DNA of 5,073 nt from Comamonadaceae bacterium (GTDB taxonomy: Bacteria > Pseudomonadota > Gammaproteobacteria > Burkholderiales > Burkholderiaceae): positions 1 through 5,073 of the forward strand of contig CANCCJ010000182.1 in assembly GCA_947374535.1 (NCBI GenBank). Direction: 5' to 3'. Every line of letters begins with the position of its first letter. Within the stretch, counting starts at the first letter, position 1. Below, piece by piece: positions 1-5,073 of the stretch. The notes beneath the pieces are model-generated. The model ran no database searches. It was not told the origin of the DNA and saw nothing but the letters and a program-made list of their open reading frames with translations. The translations under genes and the position numbers were made by a program.

Positions 1-52
1 CAAAGTCGCTGACCGCGAGCTGGGCCGACAACGGCAGGGCCGGTTCGTTCAC
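1..52 (-). CDS. hscB: Co-chaperone HscB, N-terminal fragment (runs off the window)
   Basis: Only the first 17 codons are visible, starting with GTG and reading VNEPALPLSAQLAVSDF. The closing SDF, followed by a codon beginning with G, fits the start of the J-domain in HscB proteins, where SDFELFGLP-like sequence is typical. HscB is a cytosolic J-protein that delivers IscU to the Hsp70-type chaperone HscA and stimulates its ATPase during cluster transfer. The start is supported by GAGG at 59-62, six bases upstream. The other nearby GTG, at 55-57, runs into a stop after one codon. The gene lies 28 bp after iscA, the normal isc order (iscR-iscS-iscU-iscA-hscB-hscA-fdx). The fragment is too short to identify alone; the call rests on position plus the short match. 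Confidence 0.82.
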   Translation of the reverse strand, partial: MNEPALPLSAQLAVSDF

Positions 53-58
53 GTCACG

Positions 59-62
59 CCTC
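59..62 (-). promoter_or_regulatory. Ribosome binding site of hscB
   Basis: GAGG on the minus strand lies six bases before the GTG at 50-52. It decides the start of hscB, because no ATG is available in the 28-bp iscA-hscB gap. Confidence 0.65.
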
Positions 63-80
63 GCTTTAATCTATCGAAAT

Positions 81-404
81 TTAAATACGGAACGATTCGC
101 CGCAACCGCAACGGTCACGTTCGTTCGGGTTCAAAAACTTGAAGCCCTCATTCAGGCCTTCGCGCACGAAGTCCAATTGCGTACCGTCGATGTAGGCCAA
201 GCTCTTGGGGTCGATCAACACCTTCACACCGTGGTCTTCAAAAATCACGTCTTCCGGTTCTTGTTCGTCCACATATTCGAGCTTGTAGGCCAAGCCCGAA
301 CACCCCGTGGTTTTGACCCCCAAACGCACGCCCACGCCCTTGCCACGTTTGGCAAGGTAGCGGGTCACGTGTCGTGCCGCGGCTTCAGTCAAAGTGATGG
401 CCAT
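81..404 (-). CDS. iscA: A-type iron-sulfur carrier protein IscA
   Basis: This 107-residue protein has the same length as E. coli IscA. It is a cytosolic A-type carrier (HesB/IscA family) that binds iron or a cluster and passes clusters to apo-targets, notably for [4Fe-4S] maturation. The three ligand cysteines are Cys35 (in the TTGCSGLAY motif), Cys99 and Cys101 (RCGCGESF, near the C-terminus). They fall at exactly the E. coli IscA positions. SufA and ErpA share these motifs, so the name IscA rests mainly on the location between iscU and hscB. The gene starts 15 bp after the iscU stop. Its Shine-Dalgarno is weak (AAGAAG at 411-416, six bases before the ATG), so it may depend on translation of iscU. 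No anomaly was seen. Confidence 0.96.
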   Translation of the reverse strand: MAITLTEAAARHVTRYLAKRGKGVGVRLGVKTTGCSGLAYKLEYVDEQEPEDVIFEDHGVKVLIDPKSLAYIDGTQLDFVREGLNEGFKFLNPNERDRCGCGESFRI

Positions 405-419
405 GGTGTTCTTCTTGGG

Positions 420-809
420 TTACGCCGCAGCGTGTTTCTTTTTGTAATCATCCACAGCTGCCTTGATGGCGTCTTCGGCCAAGATGGAGCAGTGAATTTT
501 CACAGGCGGCAGCGCCAGCTCTTCAGCGATTTCGCTGTTTTTCAAAGCCGCTGCTTCGTCCAAAGTTTTGCCCTTGACCCACTCGGTCACGAGTGACGAA
601 GAAGCGATGGCAGAGCCGCAGCCGTAGGTTTTGAAACGTGCATCTTCAATCACGCCCGTGGTGGGGTTGACCTTGATTTGTAACTTCATCACATCACCGC
701 AAGCGGGTGCGCCCACCATGCCGGTGCCCACAGAGTCATCGCCCTTGTCAAAGGAGCCCACGTTGCGGGGGTTTTCGTAGTGGTCAACCACTTTTTCAGA
801 ATAAGCCAT
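420..809 (-). CDS. iscU: Iron-sulfur cluster scaffold protein IscU
   Basis: IscU is the cytosolic scaffold on which [2Fe-2S] clusters are assembled from IscS-derived sulfur and iron before HscA/HscB-driven release. The protein is 129 residues, against 128 in E. coli, and very similar along its whole length. The cluster ligands are present: Cys37 and Asp39 in GAPACGDVM, Cys64 in KTYGCGSAIAS, and His106-Cys107 in KIHCSILAED. The HscA recognition motif LPPVK is at residues 100-104. The one-residue length difference lies in the loop at about residues 48-52 (NPTTG), which shifts numbering by one after Cys37. The start is well supported by AGGAG at 816-820, six bases before the ATG. The 14-bp gap from iscS contains this site, indicating cotranscription. 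Confidence 0.98.
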   Translation of the reverse strand: MAYSEKVVDHYENPRNVGSFDKGDDSVGTGMVGAPACGDVMKLQIKVNPTTGVIEDARFKTYGCGSAIASSSLVTEWVKGKTLDEAAALKNSEIAEELALPPVKIHCSILAEDAIKAAVDDYKKKHAAA

Positions 810-823
810 ATGAATCTCCTAAA

Positions 824-2044
824 TTAGTGAGCAGCCCATTGGATGGTGCTGATGTCGATGCCTTCTTTGTACATGTCCCACAAGGGGCTCAGTTCACGCA
901 GCTTGGCCACGTTGAGGCGAATGGTTTCAATCGCGTAGTCGATTTCTTCTTCGGTGCTGAAGCGACCAATCGTCATGCGCAAGCTGCTGTGTGCCAACTC
1001 GTCGCTGCGTCCCAAGGCGCGCAACACATAGCTGGGCTCCAAGCTGGCCGAGGTACAGGCTGAGCCCGACGACACCGCCAAGCCCTTGATACCCATGATG
1101 AGTGACTCGCCTTCCACATAGTTGAAACTGATGTTCAAGTTGTGGGGCACACGGTGTTCCATGTTGCCGTTGATGAAGACTTGCTCCATGTCTTTAAAAC
1201 CATCTAGCAAACGCTTTTGCAAAGCTTTGGCTTTGGCCAAGTCTTTGGCCATGTCTTCTTTGGCAATACGGAACGCTTCGCCCATGCCCACGCACTGGTG
1301 TGTGGGCAAAGTGCCGCTGCGCATGCCGCGCTCGTGACCGCCGCCGTGCATTTGCGCTTCCAGGCGCACGCGAGGTTTGCGACGCACATACAGAGCGCCA
1401 ATGCCTTTAGGGCCATAGGTTTTGTGTGAGGCCAAGCTCATCAAATCAACAGGCAAGGTGGTCAAGTCAATCTCAACTTTGCCGGTGGCTTGTGCAGCGT
1501 CGACGTGGAAGATGATGCCTTTTTCGCGGCACATCGCACCGATGCCAGCGATGTCTTGGATCACGCCGATTTCGTTATTCACGAACATCACGCTGATCAA
1601 AATGGTGTCAGGGCGGATCGCCGCTTTGAGCGCATCCATGCTGAGCATGCCGTCTTCTTGCACGTCGAGGTACGTCACTTCAAAGCCTTGACGCTCCAAC
1701 TCACGCATGGTGTCGAGTACAGCTTTGTGCTCGGTCTTCACAGTGATGAGGTGCTTACCTTTGGACTTGTAGAAATGTGCCGCGCCTTTGATGGCGAGGT
1801 TGTTGGACTCGGTCGCGCCTGAAGTCCACACGATTTCGCGTGGGTCAGCACCGATGAGTGCGGCCACGTCTTCACGGGCTTTTTCAACGGCGGCTTCGGC
1901 TTCCCAGCCCCACGCATGACTGCGGGAAGCAGGATTACCAAAGTGCTCACGCAACCATGGAATCATGGCGTCTACCACGCGTGGGTCGCACGGATTGGTC
2001 GCGCCGTAGTCGAGATAAATGGGGAAATGGGGTGTCATGTCCAT
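824..2044 (-). CDS. iscS: Cysteine desulfurase IscS
   Basis: IscS is a PLP-dependent class V aminotransferase-fold enzyme. It converts L-cysteine to L-alanine and holds the sulfur as a persulfide, feeding IscU and usually also tRNA thiolation. The protein has 406 residues, against 404 in E. coli, with a steady two-residue offset. Key residues are present: Thr78 in SGATESNN, His106 (KTEHKAV), Asp182 and Gln185 (HVDAAQ), the Schiff-base Lys208 (SHKTYGPKG), and catalytic Cys330 in the mobile loop [14 protein letters not shown]. The C-terminal tail ending in QWAAH resembles the E. coli IscU-docking tail. The usual YxATTP near the N-terminus reads YGATNPCDP here (Asn17, Cys19). The start is uncertain by two codons: ATG at 2044 or at 2038. 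Neither has a clear Shine-Dalgarno. It follows iscR by 44 bp. Confidence 0.98.
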   Translation of the reverse strand: MDMTPHFPIYLDYGATNPCDPRVVDAMIPWLREHFGNPASRSHAWGWEAEAAVEKAREDVAALIGADPREIVWTSGATESNNLAIKGAAHFYKSKGKHLITVKTEHKAVLDTMRELERQGFEVTYLDVQEDGMLSMDALKAAIRPDTILISVMFVNNEIGVIQDIAGIGAMCREKGIIFHVDAAQATGKVEIDLTTLPVDLMSLASHKTYGPKGIGALYVRRKPRVRLEAQMHGGGHERGMRSGTLPTHQCVGMGEAFRIAKEDMAKDLAKAKALQKRLLDGFKDMEQVFINGNMEHRVPHNLNISFNYVEGESLIMGIKGLAVSSGSACTSASLEPSYVLRALGRSDELAHSSLRMTIGRFSTEEEIDYAIETIRLNVAKLRELSPLWDMYKEGIDISTIQWAAH

Positions 2045-2088
2045 GATGGGTCAATCAAAAAATTTAAAAGGCGTGAAAGTCTTGCGGC

Positions 2089-2625
2089 TTAGGGCTTGGC
2101 AAATGCGTTGCCTAAAGCAAACACCGAGTTGGGTGCATTGACGCGAATGGGTTTGACCACGGGCATTGGCTGAATCGCACGCTTCAAGGTGGGTTTGTTT
2201 TCAATTTCAACGCCTTTGGCGATTTGCTCGTCCACCAGTTTTTGCAGGGTCACGGAGTCTAAAAATTCCACCATGCGCTGGTTGAGTGAGGCCCACAGCT
2301 CGTGCGTCATGCAACGACCCGTTTCGCCCAAGCAGTTTTCTTTACCACCGCAGTGGGTGGCATCGATGGGCTCATCCACCGACACAATGATGTCAGCCAC
2401 CGTGATGTCAGAGGCTTTGCGGCCCAGCGAATAGCCGCCGCCAGGACCACGGGTGGACTCCACCAAGTCGTGACGACGCAACTTACCAAACAACTGTTCA
2501 AGGTAAGACAAGGAAATTTGTTGGCGTTGGCTGATAGCCGCCAAGGTGACGGGGCCGCTGTTTTGGCGCAAGGCCAAATCAATCATGGCGGTGACCGCAA
2601 AACGACCTTTGGTGGTGAGACGCAT
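2089..2625 (-). CDS. iscR: Iron-sulfur cluster-sensing transcriptional regulator IscR (Rrf2 family)
   Basis: IscR is a cytosolic Rrf2-family winged-helix regulator that binds a [2Fe-2S] cluster. In the cluster-bound state it represses its own isc operon through Type 1 sites; the apo form acts on Type 2 sites. The helix-turn-helix and wing occupy roughly residues 25-68, including SYLEQLF and RGPGGGY. Glu43, which in E. coli IscR governs Type 1/Type 2 discrimination, is conserved. The cluster ligands are Cys92, Cys98, Cys105 and His108. The spacing from the second to third cysteine is one residue longer than in E. coli (Cys92, Cys98, Cys104, His107). The protein is 178 residues, against 162 in E. 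coli, with a longer tail ending around NSVFALGNAFAKP. The start is well supported by AGGAG at 2632-2636, six bases upstream. A matching operator lies just upstream. Confidence 0.97.
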   Translation of the reverse strand: MRLTTKGRFAVTAMIDLALRQNSGPVTLAAISQRQQISLSYLEQLFGKLRRHDLVESTRGPGGGYSLGRKASDITVADIIVSVDEPIDATHCGGKENCLGETGRCMTHELWASLNQRMVEFLDSVTLQKLVDEQIAKGVEIENKPTLKRAIQPMPVVKPIRVNAPNSVFALGNAFAKP

Positions 2626-2650
2626 GGCAAGCTCCTATCTGTGGTTGGGC

Positions 2651-2675
2651 TTTGTCGACTAATTAGGTCAAGTAT
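2651..2675 (-). promoter_or_regulatory. IscR Type 1 operator (predicted)
   Basis: On the minus strand this 25-mer begins ATACTTGACC and continues TAATTAGTCGAC. Compared by hand with the E. coli Type 1 pattern as I remember it (ATASYYGAC, then a seven-base AT-rich spacer bounded by T and A, then GTCRRSTAT), 21 of 25 positions agree. Both core half-sites, GAC and AGTC, are intact. The site overlaps the -10 element and ends 25 bp before the iscR ATG, so bound IscR should block RNA polymerase. This indicates cluster-dependent autorepression of the operon. The match was made by eye, not by a scored matrix. Confidence 0.82.
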
Positions 2676-2676
2676 A
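2671..2676 (-). promoter_or_regulatory. Predicted -10 element of the iscR promoter
   Basis: TATACT on the minus strand matches the sigma-70 -10 consensus at five of six positions and would place the transcript start near 2664, giving an untranslated leader of about 38 bases. No good -35 hexamer stands 16-18 bp upstream (candidates such as GAGCAA at 2694-2699 are poor). The overlap with the IscR operator supports the assignment. Confidence 0.65.
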
Positions 2677-2751
2677 GCTCAATCCCCACGAATTTGCTCG
2701 GGTACTCGGTCAATAACCCTATTTGTCGATGACAAGGCCCAAGAGCTGCCG

Positions 2752-4884
2752 TTAGGCTTTTTGCGCCAGCACCGCTACGTTGTCGTGCCCTGCCCCGCCA
2801 AAGGCTTGCTCGCGCAAGGTAGCCAGCTGGTCACGCACGCGGGCGGCGTTTTCGAACTCGAGGTTGCGGGCATGTTCCATCATTAGCTTCTCTAAGCGTT
2901 TGATTTCTTTGGCCACATCACGCTCACTCATGTCTTCGAAGGCGGCGCGTTGAATCTCGCGCTCTTGCGCTTCTTTACCCGCCTTCTCGCTGAAGACGCC
3001 ATCGATCAAATCGCGGATGCCCTTGACCACACCGCGTGGCGTGATGCCCATCTCGAGGTTGTGCGCGATTTGCTTGGTGCGACGACGCTCGGTTTCGCCA
3101 ATCGCTTTTTTCATCGACTCGGTCATGCGATCGGCATACAAAATGGCTTTGCCACTCAGGTTACGGGCCGCACGGCCAATGGTTTGAATCAAGCTGCGTT
3201 CTGAGCGCAAGAAGCCTTCTTTGTCAGCATCCAAAATAGCCACCAACGACACCTCGGGCAAGTCAATGCCTTCGCGCAACAAGTTGATGCCCACCAGCAC
3301 ATCGAAGGTGCCTAAGCGCAAATCACGCAAGATTTCGACACGCTCCACCGTGTCCACATCGCTGTGGATGTAGCGCACTTTCACGCCGTTGTCGGTGAGG
3401 TAATCGGTCAACTGCTCGGCCATGCGCTTGGTGAGTGTGGTGATGAGCACACGCTCGTTGAGCTCCACACGGATGCGAATTTCTTGCAGCACATCGTCCA
3501 CTTGGTGAGTGGCGGGGCGCACCTCCACCATTGGGTCGACCAAGCCAGTGGGACGGACCAATTGCTCCACCACTTTGCTGGCGTGGGTCTTTTCGTAGTC
3601 CGCGGGCGTGGCCGAAACAAACACGACTTGGCGCATGCGTTTTTCAAACTCTTCCAATTTGAGTGGGCGGTTGTCGAGTGCACTGGGCAAGCGAAAACCG
3701 TATTCCACCAAGGTGGTTTTACGCGCACGGTCGCCGTTGTACATGCCGCCGAGTTGGCCAATCATGACGTGACTTTCGTCCAAAAACATCACCGAATCTT
3801 TGGGCATGTAATCGGTCAAGGTGCTGGGCGGCGCGCCTGGGGGCGCACCCGACAAATGGCGGGTGTAGTTCTCAATGCCTTTGCAGTGGCCCACTTCGCT
3901 GAGCATCTCCAGGTCAAAGCGTGTGCGTTGCTCTAAGCGCTGGGCTTCGACCAGTTTGTTCATGCCCACCAGTTCTTTCAAACGATCGGCCAACTCCACC
4001 TTGATGGTTTCCACCGCTGCCAACACGCGATCACGCGGCGTGACGTAGTGGCTGGATGGGTAAATGGTGAAGCGCGGAATCTTTTGGCGAATGCGGCCCG
4101 TGAGTGGGTCAAACAGTTGCAGGCTATCAATTTCGTCATCGAACAACTCGATGCGAATGGCCAACTCGGAGTGTTCTGCAGGGAACACATCAATCGTGTC
4201 ACCGCGCACACGGAATTTGCCGCGTGAAAAATCTTGGTCGTTGCGCTCGTACTGCATGCGCACCAGCTGGGCGATGGCATCGCGCTGGCCCACTTTGTCG
4301 CCAGCACGCAGCGTCATGATCATCTGGTGGTAACTCTCGGGCTCACCGATACCGTAGATGGCCGACACCGTGGCCACCACGATCACATCGCGACGCTCCA
4401 AGATGCTCTTTGTACAGCTCAAGCGCATTTGCTCGATGTGCTCGTTGATGGCGCTGTCTTTCTCGATAAACAAATCACGCTGCGGCACATAGGCCTCGGG
4501 CTGGTAGTAGTCGTAGTAACTGACGAAATACTCCACCGCGTTGTTGGGGAAAAACTCACGAAACTCGCTGTAGAGCTGCGCGGCCAGGGTTTTGTTGGGC
4601 GCAAAAATAATGGCGGGCCGTCCCAACTGGGCGATCACGTTGGCCATGGTGAAGGTTTTGCCCGAGCCCGTCACACCCAGCAAGGTTTGGAACACCTCGC
4701 CGTCGTTCACGCCTTCGACCAACTGGGCAATGGCCGTGGGCTGATCGCCCGCAGGCGGGTACGGCTGAAACAGCTCAAACGGCGAACCGGGGTAGCTGAC
4801 CATCGTGCCTTTTGGCACGTCCGTGGCTGCGCCGGCCTCGGGGGCAGGCGTTACGTCAGGAAGTGTTTCTGCGATTTCAGACAT
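2752..4884 (-). CDS. uvrB: UvrABC system protein B (excinuclease subunit UvrB)
   Basis: UvrB is the central damage-verification subunit of nucleotide excision repair. It is loaded on DNA by UvrA, opens the duplex with its beta-hairpin, and recruits UvrC for dual incision. From ATG 4884 the protein is 710 residues, against 673 in E. coli. Visible motifs are Walker A GVTGSGKT (70-77, Lys76), the tyrosine-rich beta-hairpin [13 protein letters not shown] (from about 122), Walker B DESH (369-372), VSATP, the motif VI segment QTIGRAARN, and the C-terminal UVR domain for UvrC contact (about 659-692). The extra length is about 30 N-terminal residues rich in Pro, Ala and Glu, plus a short tail after the UVR domain. 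Other possible starts are TTG at 4893 and ATG at 4803; none has a strong ribosome binding site. The reading frame is intact. Confidence 0.97.
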   Translation of the reverse strand: MSEIAETLPDVTPAPEAGAATDVPKGTMVSYPGSPFELFQPYPPAGDQPTAIAQLVEGVNDGEVFQTLLGVTGSGKTFTMANVIAQLGRPAIIFAPNKTLAAQLYSEFREFFPNNAVEYFVSYYDYYQPEAYVPQRDLFIEKDSAINEHIEQMRLSCTKSILERRDVIVVATVSAIYGIGEPESYHQMIMTLRAGDKVGQRDAIAQLVRMQYERNDQDFSRGKFRVRGDTIDVFPAEHSELAIRIELFDDEIDSLQLFDPLTGRIRQKIPRFTIYPSSHYVTPRDRVLAAVETIKVELADRLKELVGMNKLVEAQRLEQRTRFDLEMLSEVGHCKGIENYTRHLSGAPPGAPPSTLTDYMPKDSVMFLDESHVMIGQLGGMYNGDRARKTTLVEYGFRLPSALDNRPLKLEEFEKRMRQVVFVSATPADYEKTHASKVVEQLVRPTGLVDPMVEVRPATHQVDDVLQEIRIRVELNERVLITTLTKRMAEQLTDYLTDNGVKVRYIHSDVDTVERVEILRDLRLGTFDVLVGINLLREGIDLPEVSLVAILDADKEGFLRSERSLIQTIGRAARNLSGKAILYADRMTESMKKAIGETERRRTKQIAHNLEMGITPRGVVKGIRDLIDGVFSEKAGKEAQEREIQRAAFEDMSERDVAKEIKRLEKLMMEHARNLEFENAARVRDQLATLREQAFGGAGHDNVAVLAQKA

Positions 4885-4901
4885 GGTGGTCAAAACTGTA
4901 T

Positions 4902-4939
4902 GACTTGAAAAAAATGTGGGACTTAAAAAACACTGCGGG
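4902..4939. repeat. Imperfect tandem direct repeat with A-tracts
   Basis: On the plus strand two units follow each other: GACTTGAAAAAAATGTGGG (4902-4920) and GACTTAAAAAACACTGCGGG (4920-4939), sharing the G at 4920. Both have GACTT, then an A-run of six or seven, then a TG-containing stretch ending in GGG. The unit spacing is 18-19 bp, a little under two helical turns. It sits immediately upstream of uvrB and may reflect bent DNA or a regulatory site, or simple duplication. No function can be assigned. Confidence 0.45.
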
Positions 4940-5022
4940 TTGACCCTTAAAATTCAGGCCGAACGTGCAAGCCTACCGCAGACTTCACTTGTTTACCTAA
5001 CCTCCCCTCTTTATCCGTGATC

Positions 5023-5027
5023 AAGGA
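5023..5027 (+). promoter_or_regulatory. Ribosome binding site of the divergent aminotransferase gene
   Basis: AAGGA lies six bases before the ATG at 5034 and selects it over the second in-frame ATG at 5040, which would be twelve bases away. Confidence 0.65.
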
Positions 5028-5033
5028 CTGACG

Positions 5034-5073
5034 ATGTCAATGTTTACCGCTGTCGAAATGGCACCCCGCGACC
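5034..5073 (+). CDS. Probable aromatic/aspartate aminotransferase, N-terminal fragment (runs off the window)
   Basis: Only 13 codons are visible, reading MSMFTAVEMAPRD, with the next codon beginning with C, as expected for Pro. This closely matches the N-terminus of class I aminotransferases of the AspC/TyrB group in Burkholderiales (pattern MSLFSAVEMAPRDP). These PLP enzymes transfer the amino group of aspartate or aromatic amino acids to 2-oxoglutarate in the cytosol. No catalytic residue is in the window, so substrate preference (aspC or tyrB) cannot be decided and no symbol is given. It is transcribed divergently from uvrB. The short fragment, good ribosome binding site and family-like start make the call likely but not certain. 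Confidence 0.72.
   Translation, partial: MSMFTAVEMAPRD

Larger units (their letters stand above)
4885..5033. promoter_or_regulatory. Divergent intergenic region between uvrB and the aminotransferase gene
   Basis: This 149-bp region must hold promoters for both flanking genes, since they diverge. No strong promoter is visible for either. On the plus strand TAAAAT (4948-4953) is a fair -10 candidate but lacks a -35 at normal spacing. TTGACC (4940-4945) would be a fair -35 but has no -10 seventeen bases on. For uvrB on the minus strand only weak AT-rich candidates exist. Confidence 0.4.

Noticed and set aside
2045..2091. T-run after iscR as an intrinsic terminator separating iscR from iscS
   Set aside because: No stable GC-rich stem precedes the T-rich tract, and the tract is interrupted by AAA. 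Attenuation cannot be supported from sequence alone.
2723..2735. Hairpin TTGTC-ATC-GACAA just after uvrB as a possible terminator
   Set aside because: The stem is only five pairs, mostly A-T, with a three-base loop and no T-run downstream. It is too weak for an intrinsic terminator.
2302..2886. 194-codon open frame on the plus strand spanning iscR, its promoter and the uvrB end
   Set aside because: It is antisense to iscR and uvrB and crosses the well supported IscR operator. The product shows no domain.
3364..3936. 190-codon open frame on the plus strand inside uvrB
   Set aside because: It is antisense to conserved UvrB motifs, has no ribosome binding site I could see and no family resemblance. 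It is a shadow frame.
4234..4908. 224-codon open frame on the plus strand, antisense to the 5' part of uvrB
   Set aside because: It overlaps intact, strongly conserved uvrB. Its His/Val/Leu/Gly-rich product has no recognisable motif and looks like a reverse-strand shadow of biased codon use.
4937..4946. GGGTTGACCC inverted repeat as an operator or TTGACC -35 box
   Set aside because: Four-base arms are expected by chance, and no suitable -10 lies 16-18 bp from the TTGACC in the plus direction.
1..5073. Search for a novel defence, mobile or RNA system
   Set aside because: Nearly all of the window is explained by conserved housekeeping genes on intact frames. No insertion sequence ends, tRNA, CRISPR repeats or unexplained large gap was seen.

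Overview
The window carries the front part of a housekeeping iron-sulfur cluster (isc) operon, with the DNA-repair gene uvrB just upstream on the same strand. A divergent aminotransferase gene begins at the right edge. The proteins closely resemble those of Burkholderiales, and IscS and UvrB most resemble Comamonadaceae-type sequences (Limnohabitans, Rhodoferax, Acidovorax and relatives). This is a judgement from remembered protein sequences. No rRNA or other taxonomic marker is present, so the genus is not fixed.

Layout, reading the minus strand from right to left. uvrB (4884 to 2752) is followed by a 126-bp gap holding the iscR promoter and a near-consensus IscR Type 1 operator. Then come iscR (2625-2089), iscS (2044-824), iscU (809-420), iscA (404-81) and the first 17 codons of hscB (52-1, running off the window). 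The isc gaps are 44, 14, 15 and 28 bp, as expected for one transcript. On the plus strand, a 149-bp divergent intergenic region leads to the first 13 codons of a gene whose N-terminus matches Burkholderiales aromatic/aspartate aminotransferases. No gene-free stretch exceeds 300 bp.

How the genes work together: IscS takes sulfur from cysteine, IscU is the scaffold on which clusters are built, IscA is an A-type carrier, and HscB (with HscA, presumably just outside the window) releases clusters from IscU. IscR senses the cell's [2Fe-2S] status and represses the operon through the operator overlapping its own -10 element. All catalytic and ligand residues checked are present in IscS, IscU, IscA, IscR and UvrB, and no frameshift or truncation was seen.

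I found no mobile element, CRISPR array, RNA gene or undescribed system. The points worth a second look are regulatory: the IscR operator, the lack of a visible terminator between uvrB and iscR, the T-rich iscR-iscS gap without a clear ribosome binding site, and the uncertain uvrB start.
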